Below, in pieces: positions 33,911-42,184 of a stretch of DNA of 64,000 nt. The notes under the pieces are model-generated. The model did not search any database. It saw only the letters and a program-made list of their open reading frames with translations, and was not told where the DNA came from. This stretch comes from Aestuariimicrobium soli. GTDB lineage: Bacteria > Actinomycetota > Actinomycetes > Propionibacteriales > Propionibacteriaceae. The translations under genes were made by a program, and so were the position numbers. How positions within the stretch are numbered: the first letter of the stretch is position 1; every line of letters starts with the position of its first letter. The DNA lies in NCBI RefSeq assembly GCF_051192575.1, contig NZ_JBPJSQ010000004.1, positions 69,518-133,517 on the forward strand. The letters run 5' to 3'.

Positions 33911-33948
33911 GGCTGGGGCTCGTCCGCGGGCCTGCTGCAGGGCGATGG

Positions 33949-34025
33949 TGCGACGAACGCTGCACTCGATCGCACTTTTGGCCGGGAATCGCTGTATTTG
34001 GCCATCGACAGCAGCGTTCGTCGCA
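33949..34025. repeat. 77-bp palindromic element, copy 1
   Basis: Perfect 15-bp terminal arms TGCGACGAACGCTGC (33949-33963) and GCAGCGTTCGTCGCA (34011-34025). A secondary arm pair TCGAT/ATCGA (33966-33970 / 34004-34008) extends the stem to about 22 bp with two mismatches. The 33-base interior is not shared with copy 2. It ends 10 bases before the DUF559 gene; the right arm overlaps the candidate -10 of that gene (CATGAT). Confidence 0.9.
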
Positions 34026-34035
34026 TGATGGCGAC

Positions 34036-34920
34036 ATGGATGAGTTGTTCGACCCGTGGGGCCTCGTGGTCGTGGCCCGGCACCCCGAGCACCGGGACCG
34101 GATCTTTCGCGCTGCCACAACCGGAGACCTGGTGCGGGTGCTGCCCGGGGTGTACCGCCGGGCGAACGAGCCCGAGACGGTGCACCATCGGGTCGGTGCG
34201 GTGCTGGCGAGGTCACCCCGCGCGGTCTTCACCCATGAGACCGCCGCCGGTCTCTCGTGGTGGCCGGGGCTGCTGTCGCCGCAGGTGAGTGCCACCGGCG
34301 TCGCGGCCCGCGCCGACTGGTTGACGACGAGCCGGCGGGTCGTCCCGGACGCGTGGGTGGTGACCCGTCGACGCCTGTCCGACGGACGCCGGCTGCCCTC
34401 GGGGATCAGGCTCACGCATCCGGCGTTGACGGCTCTGGACCTGACCGAGTCGCTCGGGGGTGAGGCGTTGGACGAGTGCCTCCGCGGCTCCCGGGCCACG
34501 CTTGACGAACTGAGGCGGGCCCTCGCCGCGGAGCCGGGACGCCCGGGGCGGCTCGCCAAGCGTCGCCTGCTCGAGGAGTCGCGGGACGAGCCCTGGTCGG
34601 CCATGGAACGCGAAGGGCACCGCCGGCTGCACGCGGCGGGCATCACGGGCTGGATCGCCAACCATGCCATCTGGCACGGGCAGGAGCGCTACGTCATCGA
34701 CGTCGCCTTCCGGGGTGCCCGGATCGCGGTGGAACTCGACAGCTGGACGCATCACCAGTCGCGACAGGCGTTCGTGGTCGACCGCGTGAAGCAGAACGCG
34801 CTCGCTCTCGAGGGGTGGACCCTGCTGCGGTTCACCTGGGGAACGCTGGACGACCTGGTGCCCCAGGTGACCCGGCTGCTGAAGCGGCGCGGGGGTTCGT
34901 CCGGTGTGGCGCGGAGCTGA
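34036..34920 (+). CDS. AbiEi-like winged-helix / DUF559 (Vsr-like nuclease fold) protein
   Basis: 294 residues. ATG 34036 has no Shine-Dalgarno but a CATGAT box 6 bp upstream, consistent with leaderless start. The N-terminal ~90 residues resemble the AbiEi antitoxin-type winged helix (RDRIFRAATTGDLVRVLPGV; FTHETAAGLSWWPGL). The C-terminal ~85 residues form a DUF559 domain of the Vsr/PD-(D/E)xK fold: D222 in YVIDVAF, then E233-x-D235 in AVELDSW, and an HHQSRQAFVVDRVKQNALAL helix, all intact. So a nuclease is likely. It has no partner gene and is bracketed by two copies of the same 77-bp palindrome, which suggests it acts on, or spreads with, those repeats (inference). A stand-alone toxin-antitoxin-derived gene is the alternative. 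Confidence 0.8.
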   Translation: MDELFDPWGLVVVARHPEHRDRIFRAATTGDLVRVLPGVYRRANEPETVHHRVGAVLARSPRAVFTHETAAGLSWWPGLLSPQVSATGVAARADWLTTSRRVVPDAWVVTRRRLSDGRRLPSGIRLTHPALTALDLTESLGGEALDECLRGSRATLDELRRALAAEPGRPGRLAKRRLLEESRDEPWSAMEREGHRRLHAAGITGWIANHAIWHGQERYVIDVAFRGARIAVELDSWTHHQSRQAFVVDRVKQNALALEGWTLLRFTWGTLDDLVPQVTRLLKRRGGSSGVARS

Positions 34921-34921
34921 C

Positions 34922-34998
34922 TGCGACGAACGCTGCGCTCGATCACCCCAGCGAGCCAGAATCGGCCCACAGAGCAATCGACAGCAGCGTTCGTCGCA
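34922..34998. repeat. 77-bp palindromic element, copy 2
   Basis: Same outer arms as copy 1, TGCGACGAACGCTGC (34922-34936) and GCAGCGTTCGTCGCA (34984-34998), the same length, and the inner TCGAT/ATCGA pair at identical offsets (+17 and +55). The interior differs in sequence. It begins one base after the DUF559 stop codon, and so also doubles as a terminator-like hairpin. Confidence 0.9.
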
Positions 34999-35031
34999 AC
35001 TCACACCAGCAGGTGAGCCCGCCCTCCCGCG

Positions 35032-36168
35032 TCAGATCTTCTTCTGCCAGGCCCCGCCGACCGTGGCCACCTTGTATCCAAGGCGGTCGTTGATGGCGAG
35101 CATCCAGCGATTCTCGCCGGCGTTCCACGTGTGCACGCGCTCGGTGGTCGGCCATTCCCGGCGAAGGTAGTCGAGGTTGGCGGCCTTCATGAGCTCGCCC
35201 AGCCCGTGACCACGGTGCGACTTCAGCACGATGGTCACCTCCTGCCAGGCGACCTGCTCGATCGACGGGCGGCGGCGAATGTTGGTGTAACCCGCCAACT
35301 CGCCCGACTCCACGTGCCGCGCCGCGGTGGTGAGCCCCAGCCAGTCCTCGTAGGTGTCCTTCTCCTGCGAAGCCACGCGCTCCGCGGTCCACACCTCGTC
35401 CTCGAACTCGAGCTCACCCTTGGGAACGTCGGAACTCATCGCCACGTTGAGCAGTGCCTTCGCGGCCAGCAGGTCGTCGGGGGTCTCGTTGGTCCACTGC
35501 AGCACCTCATAGCCCTCGGGAGCCGCCGGCACCTGCACGGGGGACTCGCGCACGGTCTGCACCGAGTGCCGCTCGCACTGGGCGAGATGGAACCCCTGCT
35601 TGAGCGCGAACCGGGCGGCCGCGTCGCGACTGATCGAGAACTCGCCCTCCTTCGGATGCAGGGCGTCAGGATCGCCCGCCCCGTTGGCATGGGTGCCCCA
35701 GCTGATCAGCGTGGAGATGCCCCAGTCGCGCGCCACCTGGTGCACGGCCTCCATCATGGCCGTGGCGACGCCCTGGCGGCGGTGATCTAGGTCGACCGTG
35801 ATCTCGAACCCGTCGAAGACGTGCTGGTTGTCGTGCTTGCTCTGGACCAGCAGGCAGGTGCCGATCACCCGCGCGTCGCCGGGGTCGTCGGTGGGGCGGA
35901 CGATGGGCAGCCCCGACTCCTCGCCGCTCGCGAAGCGGGGGCCGGTGAGGGCGACCAGCAGGCGCTTCTTCGCATTGTCCTGATGACGCAGCGACTGGTG
36001 GTACGACTCGGGGGTCGAGTCGAAGTCGGAGTGGCCGAAGACCACGCGCCAGGCACGGTTGTCCATCTCGACCGCACCCCGCAGGAGGGCGTCGAGGCAG
36101 CCGAGCTCGGGTTCGGCGATGTCGACCAGAGCGACGTGGAAGGGCTGCGGGGCAGGCATGTCGGGCAT
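35032..36168 (-). CDS. GNAT-family acetyltransferase with two GNAT domains
   Basis: 378 residues (start near 36168; the Met at 36159 is also possible). Domain 1 (about 10-175) has the acetyl-CoA loop HRRQGVATAMMEAVHQVARD; domain 2 (about 225-375) has SHRGHGLGELMKAANLDYLR and ends WMLAINDRLGYKVATVGGAW, the typical GNAT closing motif. The duplicated layout resembles mycothiol synthase and related actinobacterial acetyltransferases. The acceptor is unknown. Divergent from the prolyl oligopeptidase; CACACT upstream may be a leaderless -10. Confidence 0.85.
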   Translation of the reverse strand: MPDMPAPQPFHVALVDIAEPELGCLDALLRGAVEMDNRAWRVVFGHSDFDSTPESYHQSLRHQDNAKKRLLVALTGPRFASGEESGLPIVRPTDDPGDARVIGTCLLVQSKHDNQHVFDGFEITVDLDHRRQGVATAMMEAVHQVARDWGISTLISWGTHANGAGDPDALHPKEGEFSISRDAAARFALKQGFHLAQCERHSVQTVRESPVQVPAAPEGYEVLQWTNETPDDLLAAKALLNVAMSSDVPKGELEFEDEVWTAERVASQEKDTYEDWLGLTTAARHVESGELAGYTNIRRRPSIEQVAWQEVTIVLKSHRGHGLGELMKAANLDYLRREWPTTERVHTWNAGENRWMLAINDRLGYKVATVGGAWQKKI

Positions 36169-36230
36169 GCCCACCAGTGTGCTGGCGCGGCTGCGCGCAC
36201 GCACGCGATTTTCTTGTCGGTGGGTGTCCG

Positions 36231-36236
36231 TAGGGT
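36231..36236 (+). promoter_or_regulatory. Leaderless -10 box of the prolyl oligopeptidase gene
   Basis: TAGGGT lies exactly 6 bp before ATG 36243, and no Shine-Dalgarno is present. Transcription would start at or next to the start codon. The same spacing recurs upstream of the genes starting at 38451, 42185 and 50383, and of the HAD gene on the minus strand. Confidence 0.7.
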
Positions 36237-36242
36237 GGGGTC

Positions 36243-38375
36243 ATGCCTCAACCGCAGACAGCCGCCACCGATGTCATCGAGACCCTGCACGGTCACGAGA
36301 TCGCCGACCCCTACCGCTGGTTGGAGGATCCGGACTCCCCGGCCACCCAGGAGTGGGTGCAGGCCCAACGTTCCTGGTGCGAGGAGGTGTTCGCATGCAT
36401 TCCCGAGCGGGAGGGCTTCCGCCAGTTGCTGCGCTCGATCGTGGTGCGCGAGCGCCGCGGCACTCCCGACCGGCAGTCGGGGTGGTACCTGCGCAGCGTC
36501 AACGACGGCTCGCAGCCGCAGGACGCCGTGATCGCCAGCCGTTCGTTGGACGAGGTGCTCGACGGCTCGGCGCGGGTGCTGTTCGACCCGAGCACCTGGT
36601 CGGTCGACGGCACCACCTCGCTCGGGTCGATCTCGGTCAGCCCCGACGGCCGACTGGTCGCCCACACCGTCAGCGAGGCCGGTTCCGACTGGGCCACCGT
36701 CAAGCTGTTCGAGCTCGAGGCCTGGCAGCCTGTCGAGGGGCTCGATGTCACCGGCAAGTTCGCGTACCCCGTGTGGCTGCCCGATTCCTCGGGCTACCTG
36801 TGGATCGACCACCCCGATTCGGGCGATGCCTCGGGAACCGAGACCAAGGCGATGGGCGAGGGAGTGCTCAAGCGCCACCTGCTTGACGGGTCCGACGACC
36901 TCGAGCTGTGGCGCACGGGCGATCCCGACCTGCACGCCTGGTTCGGCCTGCACTCGGAGCCCGACGCGGGCCCGACCGACCGGCACCTGCTGGTCATCGT
37001 GGCGACGATGGGTACCGAGCGGTTGAGCGACCTGACCACCGCCGAGGTGACCGGCCACGAGGTGGGCCCGTTCGTCCCGATGTTCGGCAACCGCGACGCC
37101 TATCGCCAGCCCATCGGGCTCGACGGTGGCTCTCTGCTCGTGCTCACCAGCGAGGATGCCCCGATGGGCAGGGTCGATCGCCTCCCGCTCGGCGCGGGTG
37201 AGGCGTCCGTGGTGATTCCCGAGGGGGAGTGGCCCATCGAGGACGTCGCCCTGACGCGGGGGCACCTGCTCGTCCACACCCTCGAGGATGCGCAGCCGGT
37301 GATCCGTCGCCACTCGCTGACCAGCCGCGACCAGGGGGCAGAGGGCGACCAGGGCGTCGTCGACGTCACCGGCGGGCAGTTGATCGCGATCAGCGCCGAT
37401 CGCGAGTCCGACGAGGTCTTCCTGGGCCTGTCGTCGGTCACCTCACCGCGGACGAGCCACCGCCTCGACGCCGCCACCGGCGAGGTGAGGGTGCTGCCGG
37501 GGGCCGCCGACGGCCTCGCGCCGATCGAGGTCACCACGCAGCGCCGTCGCGCCACCAGCGCCGACGGCACCCAGGTGCCCTACTTCCTGATCAGTCGCGC
37601 CGACCTCGGCTTCGACCAGCCGCGCCCCACGCTGCAGTACGGCTACGGCGGCTTCCACATCCCGATCCTGGCCGACCACCGTCCGGGTTGGGAGGGGTGG
37701 CTGCGCGCCGGGGGAGTGCTGGTGATCTGCAACCTGCGCGGCGGGTCGGAATACGGCACGGCCTGGTACGACGGGGGCCGCAAGGCGAACAAGCAGCGGG
37801 TCTTCGACGACTTCATCGCCATCGGCGAGCATCTGGTCGAGACCGGAGTGACCACGCCCTCGCAGCTGGTCAACTACGGACGATCCAACGGCGGTCTGCT
37901 GGTCGGCGCCACCCTGACGCAGCGGCCCGACCTGTGGGCGGCCAGCATTCCGCAGGTGGGGGTGCTCGACCTGCTGCGCTTCCACACCTTCACGGTGGGC
38001 AAGGGCTGGACCAGCGACTACGGCAACCCCGACCTGGCCGAGGACTTCGAGGTGGCCCTGGCCTACTCGCCACTGCACAACGTGCGGGCGGGAACCAGCT
38101 ATCCGCCGACCCTGGTGGTGACCGGCGACCACGACGACCGCGTGGTGCCGGCGCACAGTCACAAGTTCACGGCCGCGTTGCAGGCCGCGCAGGCGGGCTC
38201 GGCGCCGATCGTGAGTCGCATCGAGGTGGCCACCGGTCACGGTGCCGGCAAGCCGCTGGGACTGCAGGCCGACGAGTGGGCCGACGTGCTGGCGTGGGCC
38301 GCCCACTTCGCGGGGCTCGAGGCACCCGACGGCAGCGGGCCGTCCACTGCGGCGCCCGCCGCCCGGGTCGACTGA
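36243..38375 (+). CDS. Prolyl oligopeptidase family serine peptidase (S9)
   Basis: 710-residue cytoplasmic peptidase (no signal peptide) predicted to cleave short peptides after proline. The N-terminus HGHEIADPYRWLEDPDSPAT is the S9A start. A beta-propeller (about 70-420) is followed by an alpha/beta-hydrolase domain with YGYGGF and CNLRGGSEYGTAWYDGGRK. The catalytic triad is S548 in YGRSNGGLL, Asp 631/632 in GDHDDRVVP and H666 in TGHGAGKP. The residue before the nucleophile is Arg rather than the usual Gly (GRSNGG vs GGSNGG). Monocistronic and apparently leaderless. It could degrade peptides brought in by the Opp-type transporters (inference). Confidence 0.93.
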   Translation: MPQPQTAATDVIETLHGHEIADPYRWLEDPDSPATQEWVQAQRSWCEEVFACIPEREGFRQLLRSIVVRERRGTPDRQSGWYLRSVNDGSQPQDAVIASRSLDEVLDGSARVLFDPSTWSVDGTTSLGSISVSPDGRLVAHTVSEAGSDWATVKLFELEAWQPVEGLDVTGKFAYPVWLPDSSGYLWIDHPDSGDASGTETKAMGEGVLKRHLLDGSDDLELWRTGDPDLHAWFGLHSEPDAGPTDRHLLVIVATMGTERLSDLTTAEVTGHEVGPFVPMFGNRDAYRQPIGLDGGSLLVLTSEDAPMGRVDRLPLGAGEASVVIPEGEWPIEDVALTRGHLLVHTLEDAQPVIRRHSLTSRDQGAEGDQGVVDVTGGQLIAISADRESDEVFLGLSSVTSPRTSHRLDAATGEVRVLPGAADGLAPIEVTTQRRRATSADGTQVPYFLISRADLGFDQPRPTLQYGYGGFHIPILADHRPGWEGWLRAGGVLVICNLRGGSEYGTAWYDGGRKANKQRVFDDFIAIGEHLVETGVTTPSQLVNYGRSNGGLLVGATLTQRPDLWAASIPQVGVLDLLRFHTFTVGKGWTSDYGNPDLAEDFEVALAYSPLHNVRAGTSYPPTLVVTGDHDDRVVPAHSHKFTAALQAAQAGSAPIVSRIEVATGHGAGKPLGLQADEWADVLAWAAHFAGLEAPDGSGPSTAAPAARVD

Positions 38376-38450
38376 CGGGGGGTCGACTGAGGCGGGGTCG
38401 ACTGGCTGAGCTCAACTGGCTCCCGTGGTGGGCCCCCGTAAGCTGGTGGG

Positions 38451-38828
38451 GTGAGCAACCTTCCGATCTCGTCGAAGTACCGCAGCCAGGCGAACCTGCC
38501 CGTGGACGATGCCGAGCGCGACGACCTGGTGCGGCGCCTCAACGAGGCCTACTCGGAGGGTCGGATCGACACCGACGAGTACCAGCCGCTGCTCGACCGG
38601 GTCTTCTCGGCGAGCACGCTGGGCGAACTGCTCCCGGTCGTCGAGAAGTTGCCGGTCAAGGCCACCTATCTTTCGCCCGCGATCGTGGAGCAGGGCAGCA
38701 ACCGGCCGGGGCCGGGGGAGTTGACCCCCACTCGTCCGGCGTTGCGCGCGGGCATGGCGGTGATGGTCGGCGGCGGCATCGCGGCGCTTGCGCTGGTGCT
38801 CGCGATCCTGGCCGTCATCATCTTCTGA
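38451..38828 (+). CDS. DUF1707 small membrane protein
   Basis: 125 residues from GTG 38451, with TAAGCT 6 bp upstream (38439-38444). The N-terminal DUF1707 segment reads DDAERDDLVRRLNEAYSEGR, then IDTDEYQPLLDRVFSASTLG. A single C-terminal TM helix follows (MAVMVGGGIAALALVLAILA). DUF1707 proteins are common in actinobacteria; their role is not established, though they often accompany stress or cell-envelope genes. The cytoplasmic N-terminus and C-terminal anchor suggest a tail-anchored topology. Confidence 0.85.
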   Translation: MSNLPISSKYRSQANLPVDDAERDDLVRRLNEAYSEGRIDTDEYQPLLDRVFSASTLGELLPVVEKLPVKATYLSPAIVEQGSNRPGPGELTPTRPALRAGMAVMVGGGIAALALVLAILAVIIF

Positions 38829-38909
38829 GCGTCGCCCTCATCGCCTGACCCGCGCCTCCTCTGAGCGACTCCTCTGAGCGCCTCCTTTGGGAGGGGGCTC
38901 GTCCGGGCG

Positions 38910-39197
38910 TCAGCCGGCGAACACCCCGATCACGGGGTCCCATGAGCGCATGGCAATGTCGACGACGAGACCCTCGCGCTGGAACGGATCGTCGGCCAAC
39001 AGGGCGGTGGCGTCCTCGGCCGACGCAGCGTTGACCAGCAGCAGGGCCCCGGCCGCGGCATCGTCGGTGAAGGGTCCGCTGGCGACGAGCGAGCCCTGGT
39101 CGACGAGCCCGCGCAGGAAGGCCCGGTGCTCGGGTCGCACCTCGTCGAGCGCGTCGGGGGCATTGAGGTAGGTGTAGGTGACGATCTGCATGGTCAT
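38910..39197 (-). CDS. YciI-family protein
   Basis: 95 residues; starts MTMQIVTYTYLNAPDALDEV. It has the ferredoxin-like YCII fold signature: RPEHRAFLRGLVDQGSLVAS with the conserved His, SGPFTDDAAAGALLLVNAAS, and DDPFQREGLVVDIAMRSWDP. Family members include dehydrochlorinase-like enzymes and small-molecule-binding proteins, mostly uncharacterised. A TAGCCT box lies 7 bp upstream of ATG 39197 on the minus strand. Convergent with the DUF1707 gene; the 80-base gap holds a CTCCTCTGAGCG direct repeat and a GC-rich hairpin. Confidence 0.88.
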   Translation of the reverse strand: MTMQIVTYTYLNAPDALDEVRPEHRAFLRGLVDQGSLVASGPFTDDAAAGALLLVNAASAEDATALLADDPFQREGLVVDIAMRSWDPVIGVFAG

Positions 39198-39263
39198 GTC
39201 GCTCAGGCTACCGGCGCCGACCGGCCGACTCGGGTGCCCCTCACGTTTGGGAGACTTGACCCC

Positions 39264-40652
39264 ATGGGACAGCAGGGGTGGAACAGCGGGGGCCCGTGGC
39301 AGCGTCCCGCACAGCAACAGCCCGGACGACCCCTGCCCCAGCAGCCACACGCCCAGCAGCCGCCTCCCGGAGGCCCGCAGTTCGGGGGCCCGCGCCGCCC
39401 GGCACCCGCTGGCCACCACACCTGGGGCCAGACACAGTGGGGCGGCCACAGCAACCGGGGCGGCCAGCCCGGCTGGGGTGCCCAGCAGGCACCCCGCCCC
39501 GGCACGTGGGGGCCGCCACCGGGCCAGACCCCCTGGGGGTCACCGCAGCAGTTCCCCACACCCCAGCAGCAGCCCTACCCGGCCGGGGCTCGTCCCTACG
39601 TCTCGGGCACGGTCACCCAGTACGGACGACCGCTGGGTCAGCGCCCGCCCACCTCGGGCGGCGGGGGATCGAAGGTGGTGGTCGGCTGTCTGGCCGTCGC
39701 CATGGTGATGGCCGTCGTGGTGGTCGGGTGCTCGGCCGCCATGACCTCGCTCTCGTCCAGCACGACCACGACGCGCCCCCGGGTGACCGCGACCTACTCG
39801 CGCACGACGCCTCGTCCGACGCAGCCGCCGACGACGGCCACTCGCCCCCCGACGACCGCTCCGACCACCCCGCCACCCACCAACAAGGTGCCCCCGCCGC
39901 CGAAGGTTCCCTCGGGCAGTCCCGTGCCGCCGGGGGTGAAGTGGGAGGCGCTCCCGAAGCCCCACTCCACGCACCCCGGGTGGGTGAAGACCCAGCAGAA
40001 CCCGTTCAACGCCTTCCCGATTCCGGCCGCCAGTTGCCCCGCGGTGCCGAAGAGCATCGGCTCGGGCACGGCGTTCCAGAAGCTGGCCCGAGCGCTGCTC
40101 GAGTGCGAGTACCAGCGGTGGCGCCCGATGTTCGCGGCCCAGAACCGGGCCTATGCGCGTCCGAAGGTGGTCTTCTACAACGGGTCGACCCAGAGCGCCT
40201 GCGGCAGCGTGAAGGGCTACGAGGTGTCGTTCTACTGCGCGGCCGGAACACCGACGATCTTCGTGCACAACGGGCTGCTGAAGGAGTCCAACCAGTGGTG
40301 GCACCTGCGGGTCGCCGAGACCATGGCGCACGAGTTCTTCCACCACGTGCAGTACTCCTCGGGCCTGTTCGAGGGACGAAACCTGCTGCGGCAGGAGGGG
40401 ATCGACTCGCTCGAGCTCGCCCGGCGCACCGAGCTGCAGACGGCCTGCGTATCGTCCCGCATTCTGCTGGTGACCCCCAGTTTCAGGTTCACGAGAACCG
40501 ACTACAACGTGATGAGGAAGTGGTTCGCCGGCGGGCAGGACGCCAAGCACGGCAACGCCCGCTCGAACACCTACTGGGGCACCCGCGGCTTCTATATGGA
40601 CCGCGTGGGGGGCTGCAACACCTGGTTGGTGGGATCGGCCAGTGTCGCCTGA
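39264..40652 (+). CDS. Membrane-anchored putative zinc metallopeptidase (paralog 1)
   Basis: 462 residues. The N-terminal ~130 residues are Gln/Pro/Gly-rich and cytoplasmic. One TM helix follows (VVVGCLAVAMVMAVVVVGCS), then a Thr/Pro-rich extracellular linker and a C-terminal domain resembling the neutral zinc metallopeptidase family (PF04228-like). Its active-site HExxH is H356-E357-FF-H360 in AETMAHEFFHHVQYSSGLFE. Cys residues (SACGSVKGYEVSFYCAAG) may form disulphides. No neighbouring secretion genes. The next gene is a clear paralog, so this is a tandem duplication. The substrate is unknown. Confidence 0.82.
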   Translation: MGQQGWNSGGPWQRPAQQQPGRPLPQQPHAQQPPPGGPQFGGPRRPAPAGHHTWGQTQWGGHSNRGGQPGWGAQQAPRPGTWGPPPGQTPWGSPQQFPTPQQQPYPAGARPYVSGTVTQYGRPLGQRPPTSGGGGSKVVVGCLAVAMVMAVVVVGCSAAMTSLSSSTTTTRPRVTATYSRTTPRPTQPPTTATRPPTTAPTTPPPTNKVPPPPKVPSGSPVPPGVKWEALPKPHSTHPGWVKTQQNPFNAFPIPAASCPAVPKSIGSGTAFQKLARALLECEYQRWRPMFAAQNRAYARPKVVFYNGSTQSACGSVKGYEVSFYCAAGTPTIFVHNGLLKESNQWWHLRVAETMAHEFFHHVQYSSGLFEGRNLLRQEGIDSLELARRTELQTACVSSRILLVTPSFRFTRTDYNVMRKWFAGGQDAKHGNARSNTYWGTRGFYMDRVGGCNTWLVGSASVA

Positions 40653-40754
40653 CCTGACGCCTGCGCCAACCCCGGACGAGCTGCCCGCGAACGCTCCCGG
40701 TGGGGGATTGACGCGGATGGAATCATGGGGGCATCGACCGGCCCCGGAGGCAGC

Positions 40755-42113
40755 ATGACGAACCAGCAGGGTGGGTGGCCTCCCCCTCAGGAGCGTCCTC
40801 CTTGGCAGGCGCCCGCGCCCCAGTCGAACCCCTGGCAGTCGAGCCCGCCGCAGGCGAACCGGCCGCAGGCGAACCCGTGGCAGGCGAACCGGCCGCAGGC
40901 GAACCCGTGGCAGGCGAACCGGCCTCAGGAGCCCACGTGGCCGCCGCCCCCGGGGCAGAATCCCTTTCCTCCCGGCGGTTCGTCGTGGTCGTCGGCTCCA
41001 CCGCCCCGGCCGTACCAGCAGCCCGGTCACGTCACCCCCGCCGCGCCGCGTCCCGTCCGTGGGTCGGCCGGCAGGCCGGAGGCATCGTCCGTGCTGGTCG
41101 TTGTGTCGAACACGCTCGCCCTGGTGGTCGTGGTGGCCCTGGCGCTCGTCGGTTGGGGGTGGCTGAAGGACGACCTCGCCGGCTTCGGTGGACCGGTGGC
41201 CGTCGAGTCACCCACCCCGACCGGGCCCAACCCGACCGCGCCGACCCCGACCGCCACCCAGCCCAGCGCCACGACCCAACCCAGCGTCACGACCCAGCCC
41301 TCCACCAGCAAGCCCACCACCAACAAGCCCAGCGCCAAGCCAACCCCCGCGCCGCCGGCGGTCACCAACGCCCCACCCGCCACGGTGCCCCGGGTCGACT
41401 GGGGGCCGCTGCCGAAGCCGACCGCGACCGACTCGTGGGGCTGGCTCCTGCAACAGGGCCCGCTGAACGCCCAGAAGATCCCGACCGCGACCTGCCCGCG
41501 CCTGCCCGACCCGATCCCGTCGGGGCCAGCCTTCCGCGCGCTGGCCAACAAGCTGGTCGATTGCGAACTCGCCCGCTGGACGAAGCCGGTGGCCGACAGC
41601 GGACACACCCTCGAGCGCCCGGCCGTCACCTTCTTCAACGGCACCGTGAACAGCGAGTGCGGCAACGTGCGCAACTCCCAGGTCTCGTTCTACTGCGGCG
41701 CCGGCACGGGCACCATCTACGTGCACACCAGGGTCACCCGGGAGTCTAACGAGGGCTGGCGGCTGCGGTTGGCCGAGACGATCGTGCACGAATTCTTCCA
41801 CCACGTGCAGGCCACCACCGGCATTCTCGAGGCGCGCTACCGCGTGGTGCAGGCGGGCATGAACGACGACGAGGCCAGTCGGCGCACCGAGCTGCAGGCG
41901 CTGTGCGTGAGCACCCGCATTCTGGCGACGACGCCGGCGTGGGGTTTCACCCGGCAGGACTACAACCTGATCGCCTACTCCCTGCGCCACACCCCGCAGG
42001 ACGCCCAGCACGGCAGCACCACCTCGAACGACTACTGGGGCAGGCGCGGCTTCTCGATGGTGCTGGTGGGTGGCTGCAACACCTGGACCGTGCCCGCCAG
42101 CCGGGTCAGCTGA
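40755..42113 (+). CDS. Membrane-anchored putative zinc metallopeptidase (paralog 2)
   Basis: 452 residues from ATG 40755 (GGAGG 5 bases upstream; an in-frame ATG at 40725 lacks a ribosome site). The architecture equals paralog 1: Pro/Gln/Asn/Trp-rich tail, TM helix (VLVVVSNTLALVVVVALALV), Thr/Pro linker and C-terminal domain with H345-E346-FF-H349 in AETIVHEFFHHVQATTGILE. The catalytic domains share SRRTELQALCVSTRILATTP- and WGRRGFSMVLVGGCNTW-type segments. The N-terminal tail contains a 30-bp DNA repeat coding QANRPQANPW. It differs from paralog 1 mainly in tail and linker, suggesting those regions evolve quickly. Confidence 0.82.
   Translation: MTNQQGGWPPPQERPPWQAPAPQSNPWQSSPPQANRPQANPWQANRPQANPWQANRPQEPTWPPPPGQNPFPPGGSSWSSAPPPRPYQQPGHVTPAAPRPVRGSAGRPEASSVLVVVSNTLALVVVVALALVGWGWLKDDLAGFGGPVAVESPTPTGPNPTAPTPTATQPSATTQPSVTTQPSTSKPTTNKPSAKPTPAPPAVTNAPPATVPRVDWGPLPKPTATDSWGWLLQQGPLNAQKIPTATCPRLPDPIPSGPAFRALANKLVDCELARWTKPVADSGHTLERPAVTFFNGTVNSECGNVRNSQVSFYCGAGTGTIYVHTRVTRESNEGWRLRLAETIVHEFFHHVQATTGILEARYRVVQAGMNDDEASRRTELQALCVSTRILATTPAWGFTRQDYNLIAYSLRHTPQDAQHGSTTSNDYWGRRGFSMVLVGGCNTWTVPASRVS
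40851..40927 (+). repeat. 30-bp in-frame tandem repeat in the metallopeptidase N-terminal tail
   Basis: Two perfect copies of a 30-bp unit (40851-40880 and 40881-40910) plus 17 bases of a third. The unit contains the 10-mer CAGGCGAACC twice, and encodes QANRPQANPW. Perfect identity implies recent expansion or slippage; as 30 is divisible by 3, copy number can vary without changing frame. Confidence 0.9.
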
Positions 42114-42184
42114 CGCCGACCGGCACCCGACCGGCACCCGACAGCACCCGACCGGCAGCCTTGCCGCGTGACTAGGCTGGCCCC

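Noticed and set aside
34922..34998. Only a rho-independent terminator of the DUF559 gene
   Set aside because: The same 77-bp structure with identical arms also lies upstream of the gene, and no T-tract follows, so a simple terminator does not explain it.
40851..40927. CRISPR-like repeat array
   Set aside because: Repeats are contiguous 30-bp coding units without spacers; an in-frame tandem repeat in a Pro/Gln-rich tail.
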